In this document: positions 29,919 to 37,318 of the stretch, piece by piece
Layout of the letters: the number at the start of each line of letters is the position of its first letter
Numbering within the stretch: the first letter of the stretch is position 1
DNA from: Blastochloris sp.
Lineage (GTDB): Bacteria > Verrucomicrobiota > Verrucomicrobiia > Methylacidiphilales > JAAUTS01
Direction: 5' to 3'
Assembly (NCBI GenBank): GCA_012031345.1
Contig: JAAUTS010000009.1
Span: forward strand, 1 to 37,318
Length of the DNA stretch: 37,318 bases
Program-made: the position numbers and the translations under genes
The notes under the pieces: generated by a model
Told to the model about the DNA's origin: nothing
Databases searched by the model: none
The model's input: only the letters and a program-made list of their open reading frames with translations

Positions 29919-30385
29919 CCCAACCAAGAACTCAGAGGAGCAGGAGCTGCGTTTAAAGTTGGAAGTGTAAAAGTTTTAAGATCGTAACACTTGCCATCCC
30001 TTGGATTTTTTTCAAAACCAGCTTTTCCATCTAACCTAACCTCTAGGCCTATCCCCTATATCAAGAGGGGCAGAAAGGGCCACAGGCCCGCTTCCGGGTG
30101 TGTTCCTCCTACCCGCTGACGCAACTTCAAAGTTAGAAGTGTGAAGTTTAAAGATCAGCATCTCCCACACCAGTTGTCAGAAATCAGAAATAAAGAATTC
30201 CCCCAACCCGATACTGTCTTCCCCGCCTCTGTGCCCCCTGTGTCCTCTGTGGTTAATCCTCCCCCACCCCCTCAAACCATCTACAAAGTCAAAAATCCAA
30301 CGGCCTGCCCTACGACAAGAAATTCCTACCCACCACTCTTTCTGCTCTGGGCAAACTACATCACACTGTTATACCAGCAGCACAT
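29919..30385. other. 467-bp intergenic region with repeat words and a hairpin, no gene seen
   Basis: Two imperfect direct repeats occur: AAAGTTGGAAGTGTAAAAGT (from about 29954) and AAAGTTAGAAGTGTGAAGTT (from about 30129). A hairpin GGGCC-ACA-GGCCC lies at 30077-30089. TCAGAAATCAGAAATAAAGA (30178-30197) resembles the words at 192-213. CCTCTGTGCCCCCTGTGTCC and TCTGTGGTT follow near 30224-30254. This mosaic looks like non-coding repeat debris. The only open frame (82 codons from 30141) is made of these words and resembles no protein I know. Confidence 0.6.
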
Positions 30386-32494
30386 ATGAATCTCCCCCAA
30401 ACCACTCGCCTGGCCTTCTTGTTGACTTGCGTCCATCTTGCAGGCTTTTTTTGCTTGAATGGCCAGGAGCTTCCCCCGAGGGAGGAAATCGCCATCCCAA
30501 CCCCTGCCTATCAGCGTTATTTGGATGTCAAAAAAGAAACCAACTCGCTCATGGAAAAAAAAGATTGGGATGGACTCGAAGCTCTCGCCAAGAAACTCCG
30601 TGAATCCAAGGAATCCCTCGATGCAGGCACATGGCTGCTTTCCATCTTTTATAAGGAATTGGATAAGGTTCCCCTGAGTTCCATGGAAACGGAAGCCGAA
30701 ACCATGAACACCTTTAAAGACTGGGTCCACCAACGACCCGAGAGTGTCGTGGCCAAGGTAGCTCTGGCCGAGGCCTACATCACTTGGGCATGGAACGCAC
30801 GAGGCAGTGACTATGCTCATACGGTAAGCGAGGAAGGTTGGACGCTGATGAAAGAACGCCTCGATCTTGCTTGGAAATCTCTGGAATCATGTAAAGAGGC
30901 AGCCGCCACCCACCCGGAATGGACCGCCGTCGCCCAAAGGGTGGCTCTGGGCCAGTCTTGGGATCGTACCCGTTACATGACCATGATGAATTCCGCCCTC
31001 GCACGTGAACCTGGCTACGGGGAATATTATACCCAGCTTTGTTACTGGCTTTTGCCCCGCTGGCATGGCGAATCTGGTGATTTTGAACAATGGATCAGCC
31101 AGAGAGTTCATCAATTCCCCGAGGCAGAGCAGGATCAGGCTTATGCCCGTATGGTTTGGTTCGCTGACCGCATGAACTTCCCGGAAGAAATCGTTTTCGC
31201 CCAACACCGTCTGGATTGGAGCAAAACCAAACGCGGCTTTGAACAATGGCTGAAAAACAAGCCGGACAACCTCATGGTCCGCTTCCAATTCCTCAGACTG
31301 GCTTTGAAAGCCGATGATCGCAACACCACCCGTGAACAATTCGATCATCTCGGCGGGATTTACTGGCCCGGCTTGTGGAAGGGAATCAACCAGTATGAGG
31401 CGGCTCGCCAATATGCCTATCACTCTGGACCCAATCCCTTCCTCCCCAAACCCTCAGCTCAAAACGACAAACGAGAGAAGCAAAATATCACCGCCTATCC
31501 CTGGCTTAAAACCATCATTCTGGTTTTTGGTCGGACTGTTGCGGGATTGATCCTGGCTCTGTGTATTTTTTTGTTGCTCTGGCAATCGGCTCGACCTGGC
31601 TTGGGTCTTGTCCTGGCCGCACTTTGTGTCGGACTTTCCTCTCTGTTCGGCCCTCACGGGAACCTACCCTTGTTGGCCGTTGTCCTTTTTTTCTGGATCC
31701 AGGCCCGACCAAAATCTATCGCCTCTGACAACGAAGCATCATCTCCGGAAGGTTTCACCTACTCACCGATCCTAACGCTCTTATGGGTTCTGGGACTTGG
31801 CGCGGTTTTTCTGCTCTTTCAAATTTTTTCCACCACTTGGCTCATGTTGCCCCAACTCCTCGGGTTCCCGGCGGAAGCCTCCTTTGTTCTGATTGACATT
31901 CAATCCCAGGTTCTCGTTTCGAGTGAGATTTTCTGGTCCATTCTGCTTTCTCAAATTCTCCTGCTGCTGCTTCTGCTTTGGGTGTGTGGCCTCCGTCAAA
32001 ATCTCCATTGGATCGAACAACTCGGACTTCTGCCCGCATCCTTCCGAACTCTCGGGTTTTGTGTGTTGCTGGGAGTCGGGCTGCAATTTCTGATGGCCCT
32101 CATCCCGGAATCATTTTGGGATCAAAAATCCGTGGAGTCCTCCAGGCTGATCTCCTCTTGGTTGACCAGTTCCATCGTCCTGAACCTTAGCGTCATCATC
32201 TTCGCTCCCTTGGTGGAGGAACTGCTTTTCCGCGGTTTCGCCTTGTCCTCCTGGCTGAAACGCTGGCCCGTCTGGGTCGCTGTCCTGCTTTCTTCCAGCA
32301 TTTTTGCCGCACTCCATCTTCAATATGGTTGGACGGCATTACTAAGCATCTTTTCCCTCGGACTGCTCCTCGCCCTTTGCCGTCTGAAAACGGGCAGCGT
32401 CCTGCCCTGCATCGCCCTCCACCTTGGTTATAATGCCGCTCATGTCATCACTCAGTGGCTCTTGATCACCCCATATTTCGAGGCCGCCCCTTAG
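30386..32494 (+). CDS. Large membrane protein with CPBP (CAAX-type) intramembrane protease domain
   Basis: A 702-residue protein with an unbroken frame. Residues 1-26 are a signal peptide or anchor (FLLTCVHLAGFFCLNG). Residues about 30-370 form a soluble, Trp- and Glu-rich helical region, possibly TPR-like, that would lie outside the membrane. From about 375 there are some eight hydrophobic segments. The last 100 residues hold the CPBP signature: APLVEELLFRGFALSSW (E-E-x-x-x-R), SSIFAALHLQYGW (F-x-x-x-H), and LPCIALHLGYNAAHV (the His/Asn motif). Members cut or bind prenylated or other membrane peptides; some act in bacteriocin self-immunity. The long extra region makes this larger than the usual 200-300 residues. 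The substrate is unknown. Confidence 0.82.
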   Translation: MNLPQTTRLAFLLTCVHLAGFFCLNGQELPPREEIAIPTPAYQRYLDVKKETNSLMEKKDWDGLEALAKKLRESKESLDAGTWLLSIFYKELDKVPLSSMETEAETMNTFKDWVHQRPESVVAKVALAEAYITWAWNARGSDYAHTVSEEGWTLMKERLDLAWKSLESCKEAAATHPEWTAVAQRVALGQSWDRTRYMTMMNSALAREPGYGEYYTQLCYWLLPRWHGESGDFEQWISQRVHQFPEAEQDQAYARMVWFADRMNFPEEIVFAQHRLDWSKTKRGFEQWLKNKPDNLMVRFQFLRLALKADDRNTTREQFDHLGGIYWPGLWKGINQYEAARQYAYHSGPNPFLPKPSAQNDKREKQNITAYPWLKTIILVFGRTVAGLILALCIFLLLWQSARPGLGLVLAALCVGLSSLFGPHGNLPLLAVVLFFWIQARPKSIASDNEASSPEGFTYSPILTLLWVLGLGAVFLLFQIFSTTWLMLPQLLGFPAEASFVLIDIQSQVLVSSEIFWSILLSQILLLLLLLWVCGLRQNLHWIEQLGLLPASFRTLGFCVLLGVGLQFLMALIPESFWDQKSVESSRLISSWLTSSIVLNLSVIIFAPLVEELLFRGFALSSWLKRWPVWVAVLLSSSIFAALHLQYGWTALLSIFSLGLLLALCRLKTGSVLPCIALHLGYNAAHVITQWLLITPYFEAAP

Positions 32495-32546
32495 CAGCGG
32501 TCATGTTCTGGAAGTCTCTTCCTTAACTTGGATCAAAAAGGAAGAC

Positions 32547-32561
32547 AGGCTCGCAGAGCCT
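32547..32561. repeat. Short perfect hairpin in an intergenic repeat-like element
   Basis: AGGCTC-GCA-GAGCCT is a perfect 6-bp stem with a 3-nt loop, followed by ACTCCGGGTG. The hairpin at 30077-30089 is followed by GCTTCCGGGTG. The shared hairpin-plus-CTCCGGGTG layout points to a small REP-like palindromic family. It also lies between the convergent ends of the CPBP protease and E2 genes, where it could act in transcript 3' ends, though it has no T tract. Confidence 0.5.
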
Positions 32562-32626
32562 ACTCCGGGTGCTTGCCCCTTTCCTCCCTCTTTCCCGAAA
32601 ACTGAAGACTGTAAACTACCGCCTTC

Positions 32627-33894
32627 TCAAACCATCAACAAAGCGGGGCTCTCCAACAGCTCTTTCACTTCCTTCAGGAACAGCGCTCCGTCCGCTCCGT
32701 CCACCACCCGGTGATCCGCTGACAGAACCAATGCCATACGATGACCGGGAACAATCTGACCTCCCGCCGATACCACCGCCTTGCTCACAATATTTCCCAC
32801 CGCCAGAATCGCCGCCTGAGGCGGATTCACAATCGCGGAAAAACGATCCACCCCGAACATGCCCAAATTGGATACCGTAAAGGTTCCCGTGGTGTATTCC
32901 TCCGGCTTCAATTTACCCTCCTTGGCCCGCGCTGCCAGTTCCTTGGCTTCGCTGCTGATTTGTTTTAGGTTCTTGTCCTGAGCGTCGGCGATCACCGGAG
33001 TGATCAAGCCTCCCGGTATGGCCACTCCAAAGGCCAGGCGAACCGATCCATTCATGCGGATGGCGTCCTCCTCCCAGGTGGCATTGACGGCAGGGGTTTT
33101 GCGCATGGCGTTGGCACAGGCTTTAAGAACAAAATCGTTGAAACTCAGCTTAACCGGAGGCTGGGCCTTTTCCAGACGCGCATTCAAAGTAGCCCGCAAC
33201 GCCATACACGGCGCCATGTCCACTTCCATCTCCACGTAAAATGAGGCACACTCTGCTTGCTCTGCTGCAGGCGCTTGGCAATGGTCTTGCGCATGTTGGT
33301 CAAAGCCACCCGCTCCTCTTTGACAATCGGTCCCGCAGGATTCAACCATCCGCCCGATACTCCACCCGCCCCGGCACCAGCTGATAAAACATCTTTTTTC
33401 ACCACCCGTCCGCCCGGTCCGCTGCCGCTCAGCGCATCCAACTTCACCCCAAGTTCCTTGGCCACTTTTTTGGCTAGAGGAGAAGCCTTGATTCGGCCCG
33501 AAGAAGACGCCGTCTCCGCTTTCAAATGACGGGTCTCTGATGAAGAATCCGTCACCTCAGCCTGGGGAGCTGTCGCGGGTTCATGAGTGGAGTCCTTCTT
33601 CGTTGCAGTTGCTTCAGGTGCCGGCCCCTTCAGCGCAGCCTCATCCACTGCTTCACCCTGCTTGCCCACCACTGCCACCGGACTCTTGCACGGAACCGAA
33701 CTGCCCGCCGGATGCAGGATTTTGAGCAGAATCCCCTCATCAAAGGATTCCAAATCCATGGTCGCCTTATCCGTCTCAATTTCCGCGATCACGTCGCCCG
33801 TATTCACCTGATCGCCCTCGTTCTTCAGCCATTTGAGAACCGTGCCCTCGGTCATGGTGTCGCTGAGTTTGGGCATTACAATGATATTGGCCAT
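32627..33894 (-). CDS. pdhC: Dihydrolipoyl acetyltransferase (pyruvate dehydrogenase E2), one apparent frameshift
   Basis: Corrected, a 422-residue E2. Residues 1-78 are a single lipoyl domain (MPKLSDTMTEGTVLKWLKNE and EIETDKATMDLE, with Lys43 as the lipoylation site). An Ala/Thr/Glu linker follows. Residues about 130-170 are the peripheral-subunit-binding domain (SPLAKKVAKELGVKL, GSGPGGRVVKKDV). The rest is the acyltransferase core, ending with ADHRVVDGADGALFL, which holds the catalytic His and Asp. The frame breaks at A4 33238-33241 (A5 expected), where the fix reads SVPHFYVEMEVDMAPC. A lethal or costly break in such a gene argues for sequencing error. It is the third gene of an E1 alpha-E1 beta-E2 set; no Shine-Dalgarno sequence precedes its ATG. 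Confidence 0.93.
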
Positions 33895-33957
33895 TTTGAA
33901 AAAAATTTAAGTTAAGAATTGATCTGATCAGGTTGTAAACGCGTTACTTTCAAAGCC

Positions 33958-34932
33958 TCAACCCACGTTCAAGGCCGCTCTGACAATCCGGTCCACGTTG
34001 GGAATCTGAATTTTTTCAAGAGGATCACTGTAAATGGCCGGGGCGTCAATGGCAGACAATCGTTTGATCGGAGCATCCAAATCATCAAAGGCTCTTGATT
34101 GTATCAAATGGGAAATCTGCGCTCCAACCCCGCAGAACGGTTTGTTCTCCTCCACCACGAGTGCCCGATGAGTCTTGCGCACGGACTCCAGAATCGCCTC
34201 CTCATCCAAGGGACGAATGGAACGCAAATCCACCACTTCCACCTCCAGGTCATGCTCGGCTTGCAGCAGCTCCGCCGCCTTCAGCGCAAGAATGACACAA
34301 CGACCATGGGAAATGATGGTCAGGTCTTTACCCTCACGCTTCACATCAGCCTTGCCGATCGGAACCAGATATTCCTCCTCCGGCACTTCCCCCATCTCCC
34401 CGTATAACAGGGTGTTCTCCATGAAATAAACCGGATCGTTGTCCCGAATTGCCGATTTGATCAAGCCCTTGGCGTCGTAAGCGGTGGCTGGACAAACCAC
34501 TTTGAGACCCGGCACGTTGGCAATCGCATTTTCCGGCGTGTGGGAATGGGTCGCACCCACGTTGGTCCCTCCATTGGCCGGCCCACGGATCACAATGGGA
34601 CAGTTGATCTTCCCCCCCGACATATAGCGGATAGCCGAGGCATTGTTGATCATCTGATCCCACGCCACATAGGCAAAACTGTAAAACATCAACTCCATCA
34701 CAGGACGCAGACCCAACATGGAAGCCCCAATCCCCATGCCGATGAATCCCGCCTCACTGATCGGTGTGTCCGCGATGCGTTTGTCCCCGTATTTGGCCCA
34801 CATCCCCTCCGTCACCTTGTAGGCACCGTTATACTGAGCCACTTCCTCCCCCATGATCACGACATTTTCATCGCGCTCAATTTCTTCACTCATGCCCTCC
34901 CGCAGGGCTTCACGATAACTTAATTTACGCAT
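33958..34932 (-). CDS. pdhB: Pyruvate dehydrogenase E1 component, beta subunit
   Basis: A 324-residue protein with an unbroken frame. With E1 alpha it forms the ThDP enzyme that decarboxylates pyruvate and acetylates the lipoyl group of E2. REALREGMSEEIERDENVVI and MGEEVAQYNGAYKVTEG open the fold (Glu of the ThDP site), ISEAGFIGMGIGASMLGLRP and GGTNVGATHSHTPE follow, and the C-terminal transketolase-like domain has VEVVDLRSIRPLDEEAILES and ALVVEENKPFCGVGAQIS. It sits 63 nt before E2 and 84 nt after E1 alpha, consistent with one operon. GGAAAG lies about 8 nt before the ATG. Confidence 0.95.
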   Translation of the reverse strand: MRKLSYREALREGMSEEIERDENVVIMGEEVAQYNGAYKVTEGMWAKYGDKRIADTPISEAGFIGMGIGASMLGLRPVMELMFYSFAYVAWDQMINNASAIRYMSGGKINCPIVIRGPANGGTNVGATHSHTPENAIANVPGLKVVCPATAYDAKGLIKSAIRDNDPVYFMENTLLYGEMGEVPEEEYLVPIGKADVKREGKDLTIISHGRCVILALKAAELLQAEHDLEVEVVDLRSIRPLDEEAILESVRKTHRALVVEENKPFCGVGAQISHLIQSRAFDDLDAPIKRLSAIDAPAIYSDPLEKIQIPNVDRIVRAALNVG

Positions 34933-35016
34933 GGATCACTTTCCGTTCTTGAAGGTTTGAAATTCTGGTACGTTAGGGCGAACTTCTTGAAACAAACATC
35001 CAGGCCCGCCCTCTTT

Positions 35017-36135
35017 TTATTCTTCATCATTAAAAAACAAAGTTCCTTGCGAGGTGCGGCCATGGTCCACTTCCCAGTAAATGTCCTCCATCATCGATTC
35101 AGGCGCGGGCCAAGGGCTCGCATCCGCAAAAGCAGCCGAAGCGTTTGCCTCCGCCTTGGCCTCTTGGTCGATGACTTCATAAGCCTCCTCCGTTAACACC
35201 CCTTCAGAAATCAACCTTTTCTTGAAAAGTTGAATCGGGTCCTTGGTCTGCTTGTAATTTTCAATCTCCTCCGGGCTTCGATACTTCTTTCGATTGGCGT
35301 CCGCCACCGAGTGCCCCTCGTAACGATACGTGTCAATCTCCAACAGCGTCGGACGTGAATCTTCATGAGCCCGATCCAAAGCCTCCTTGATCTTGGCCCG
35401 AACCTCATAGATGTCGTGACCCATGCACACATCCCAGTCCATGTCGTAACCCTCTGCCCGCTTGGCTAAGGACTCGCGGAAAGCTGAAGAACGGGCCTCA
35501 CTCGTGCCCATGGAGTATCCATTGTTCTCAATGATATAAATCACCGGGATGCTCCAAAGCGAAGCCAAATTCAACGATTCATGGAACGCTCCCTGGTTGA
35601 CCGCTCCATCCCCAAGGTAACAGAGGCAGGAACCCTTCAACCCCTTGTATTTTTGATAATAGGCCAGGCCCAAACCCAGAGGAGTCTGCCCCCCAACAAT
35701 GCCATGACCACCCCAGAAATTTTTGTCTGGAGCAAAAAAGTGCATCGATCCCCCTTTGCCCTTCGAACAACCCGTCGCCTTCCCGTAAAGCTCCGCCATA
35801 CATTCATCCATCCCCATCCCCACCGCCAACGCATGGCCATGATCCCGATAAGTGGTGATGACGTGGTCGTGTTTGCCACAAACAGAGATCGAACCTACTG
35901 CCACTGCCTCCTGACCAATATAAAGGTGTAAAAAACCACCTATCTTGTTTTCCTGGGCATACGACTTCATCGAGCGCTCTTCAAAACGACGGATACGGAT
36001 CATGTCCCTTAACAACCGGATCTTGTCCTCCGATTTTAAAGCCTTGTTCACCGGGGCATTCGCATGAACAGAGTTCACTACAGCAACGTCCGCGCTTTTT
36101 TTCGTATCCTTCGTTTTCACATCAAGAGTAGGCAT
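35017..36135 (-). CDS. pdhA: Pyruvate dehydrogenase E1 component, alpha subunit
   Basis: A 372-residue protein if begun at the Met at 36135; Met codons at 36144 and 36168 are in frame, and GGAAAG lies 10 nt before the chosen one. The N-terminal ~40 residues are a charged extension. IRIRRFEERSMKSYAQE and GFLHLYIGQEAVAVG start the domain. GDGAVNQGAFHESLNLAS followed by IYIIENNGYSMG is the ThDP-binding motif (G-D-G to N-N). YRYEGHSVADANRKKYR is the loop that in eukaryotic enzymes carries the regulatory phospho-serine. The first gene of the E1 alpha-E1 beta-E2 set; a 6-bp inverted repeat lies about 60 nt upstream. Confidence 0.95.
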   Translation of the reverse strand: MPTLDVKTKDTKKSADVAVVNSVHANAPVNKALKSEDKIRLLRDMIRIRRFEERSMKSYAQENKIGGFLHLYIGQEAVAVGSISVCGKHDHVITTYRDHGHALAVGMGMDECMAELYGKATGCSKGKGGSMHFFAPDKNFWGGHGIVGGQTPLGLGLAYYQKYKGLKGSCLCYLGDGAVNQGAFHESLNLASLWSIPVIYIIENNGYSMGTSEARSSAFRESLAKRAEGYDMDWDVCMGHDIYEVRAKIKEALDRAHEDSRPTLLEIDTYRYEGHSVADANRKKYRSPEEIENYKQTKDPIQLFKKRLISEGVLTEEAYEVIDQEAKAEANASAAFADASPWPAPESMMEDIYWEVDHGRTSQGTLFFNDEE

Positions 36136-36423
36136 TTTGAACATTCTTTCCGGCTTTCCCAGCTCCAAGCCTCGTGGACAACAAAGTTACACGAATCATC
36201 CTAAGATGATCCCCATCCACTTGAACATCAAGGCTCTTGAACTACAGAACTGCCTGCAAAACCATAACATAGAGGTCTTTGTTTCCGTGTAAAACTTTTC
36301 TTGAAAAAATCCGGTCAACTCAACCTCTTTCCTCTTTAAAATAACACAAATTCCCCCTCCACCATTCCAACATTAGCCCGGCTATTTGCTTGAAAAAATC
36401 ACCTATCGTGACAATCTCGTGAC
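36136..36423. promoter_or_regulatory. Divergent intergenic region of pdhA and the FHA gene
   Basis: This 288-bp region contains a perfect inverted repeat ATCATC-CTAA-GATGAT (36195-36210), about 60 nt upstream of pdhA, which could be an operator or a short hairpin in its leader. CTTGAAAAAAT occurs twice (near 36301 and 36389). TTGCTT at about 36386 with GACAAT at about 36410 is a weak promoter candidate for the FHA gene. No gene is seen. Confidence 0.4.
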
Positions 36424-37026
36424 ATGGCCATGCTGATCCGACTCTTCGAAAACCAGCCTGAGTCCGCCCTCCCCTTCCCCCTGCTCGAAAAAGCCCTCCT
36501 TCTCGGACGCAACGCAGATTGCAGCATCCGCCTCAATCACCCCTCCGTCAGCCGCAGCCACGCCAAACTCCATCAACACGAAAATCAGTGGTATATCCAG
36601 GACCTCAACTCCAGCAACGGCACCTACCTCAACGGACACCGTTGCGAAACCAACACCCTGCGGGAAGGCGACATCGTCAACGTGGGAGACTTCTCTCTCG
36701 TTTTCAGTGAACGCAACCCCGACGCCATCCCCGTCATGTATTCCTGGCTCGAACGCGTCGGCCAAAAAGCCATCGAAATCGTCCGCCAGATCCATCAACC
36801 CAACACCATTTCCCCCCAGCCATCTCACACCCCATCCCCTCTCACCGCCAAAACACCCCCCGTGCCCATCGCCAAAGTCATTCGGGCCAAGCCTTCCGAC
36901 ATTCTCACCAGTGCCGCCTTCGAAAAAACCGGCCCCGTCTCCACCGGCTTTCCCTTCACCCAAACCAAAAACGCCCCGGCCCCTCAACTCAAACGTCTTC
37001 CCGCCCCAAAACTTCCCCCACGCTGA
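36424..37026 (+). CDS. FHA-domain protein
   Basis: A 200-residue protein with an intact frame. Residues about 15-95 form a forkhead-associated domain, a phosphothreonine-peptide reader: LLLGRNADCSIRLNHPSVSR carries the conserved Gly-Arg and Ser, SHAKLHQHENQWYIQDLNSS the conserved Ser-x-x-His, and NGTYLNG the Asn-Gly loop. The remaining ~100 residues are Pro/Ala/Thr-rich and probably disordered. No kinase or secretion genes are next to it, so the partner is unknown. It is convergent with the helicase gene at its 3' end, with an 8-bp gap. Confidence 0.85.
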   Translation: MAMLIRLFENQPESALPFPLLEKALLLGRNADCSIRLNHPSVSRSHAKLHQHENQWYIQDLNSSNGTYLNGHRCETNTLREGDIVNVGDFSLVFSERNPDAIPVMYSWLERVGQKAIEIVRQIHQPNTISPQPSHTPSPLTAKTPPVPIAKVIRAKPSDILTSAAFEKTGPVSTGFPFTQTKNAPAPQLKRLPAPKLPPR

Positions 37027-37034
37027 CCCTCCCC

Positions 37035-37318
37035 TCAGCCACCCTCTTCTGGTAAAACGGCATCCTCTAACAACACCACCGGACATCTGGGAATTTTTGC
37101 CATAAACGTTTTCCCATAGCCCTTGGATAAAATTCGATTGTCCAAAATCGCAATCTGACCCCGGTCCGACGCCGTGCGGATCAAACGCCCGATCCCCTGC
37201 CGGAACTTCAACACCGCCTCCGGCAACGAATACTCCGCAAAAGGATCCCCCCCACGCTCCTCAATCCATTCCAGCTTCGCCTCCACCAGCGGATGATCCG
37301 GCACCGCAAACGGTAAGC
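37035..37318 (-). CDS. dinG: DinG-type ATP-dependent helicase, C-terminal fragment (cut by window edge)
   Basis: Only the last ~94 codons are in the window; the frame stays open to the right edge. LPEAVLKFRQGIGRLIRTAS followed by DRGQIAILDNRIL is the helicase C-terminal motif VI region of the DinG/XPD-like superfamily 2 helicases (Q-x-x-G-R-x-I-R), and YGKTFMAKIP with CPVVLLED is the usual end. DinG unwinds DNA with damage or secondary structure, often with an Fe-S cluster, which would lie upstream outside this window. The gene symbol is by similarity of this fragment only. Confidence 0.75.
   Translation of the reverse strand, partial: LPFAVPDHPLVEAKLEWIEERGGDPFAEYSLPEAVLKFRQGIGRLIRTASDRGQIAILDNRILSKGYGKTFMAKIPRCPVVLLEDAVLPEEGG

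Noticed and set aside
30141-30389. 82-codon plus-strand open frame in the intergenic mosaic
   Set aside because: It is built of intergenic repeat words, is Pro/Tyr-rich and overlaps the start of the CPBP protease gene.
8026-33241. Programmed ribosomal frameshifting to explain the many frame changes
   Set aside because: The shifts go in both directions, lie in different homopolymers without a common slippery motif, and affect unrelated genes; random indel errors explain them better.

Overview
The window looks like chromosomal DNA of a heterotrophic member of the Verrucomicrobiota, perhaps close to the Opitutae. The evidence is two proteins ending in a PEP-CTERM sorting tail (PEPSTYALLGLG, then a Trp-rich membrane segment and RRK), several formylglycine-type sulfatases, many right-handed beta-helix (Pectate_lyase_3-like) secreted proteins, weak Shine-Dalgarno signals, and no SusC/SusD pair. 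The taxonomic call is inference from gene style, not proof.

Layout. 1-5367 holds a 7-bp tandem repeat, a small YkvA-like protein, a parvulin lipoprotein, a VWA-domain membrane protein, a PEP-CTERM protein, and a winged-helix regulator divergent from an SbtA-type bicarbonate permease. 5395-26841 is one long minus-strand block in which secreted beta-helix proteins (five paralogues) alternate with sulfatases (four), plus one TIM-barrel glycoside hydrolase and one PEP-CTERM protein. A divergent AraC-type regulator sits at its head (27015-27864). Two gene junctions overlap as ATGA and one has a 1-nt gap, so much of the block is probably co-transcribed. I read it as a catabolic locus for a sulfated polysaccharide: secreted beta-helix enzymes and the GH act on the chain, sulfatases remove sulfate (three of four have no signal peptide), and the AraC protein senses the sugar. 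The actual glycan cannot be read from the sequence.

27874-36168 carries the pyruvate dehydrogenase complex: E1 alpha, E1 beta and E2 as a minus-strand set, and E3 (lpd) about 3.4 kb away, separated by a Uma2-family nuclease and a large CPBP (CAAX-type) protease on the plus strand. The right end has an FHA-domain protein and the C-terminal end of a DinG-type helicase.

A key property of this sequence: at least 20 single-base insertions or deletions break reading frames in twelve genes, including E2 and E3 of pyruvate dehydrogenase. Nearly all lie in short homopolymers, and correcting one base each restores family-like protein sequence and net frame. They are most likely sequencing or assembly errors, so I annotate these genes as whole CDSs and give each suspected site. 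I saw no tRNA, rRNA, CRISPR array, transposase or phage gene.
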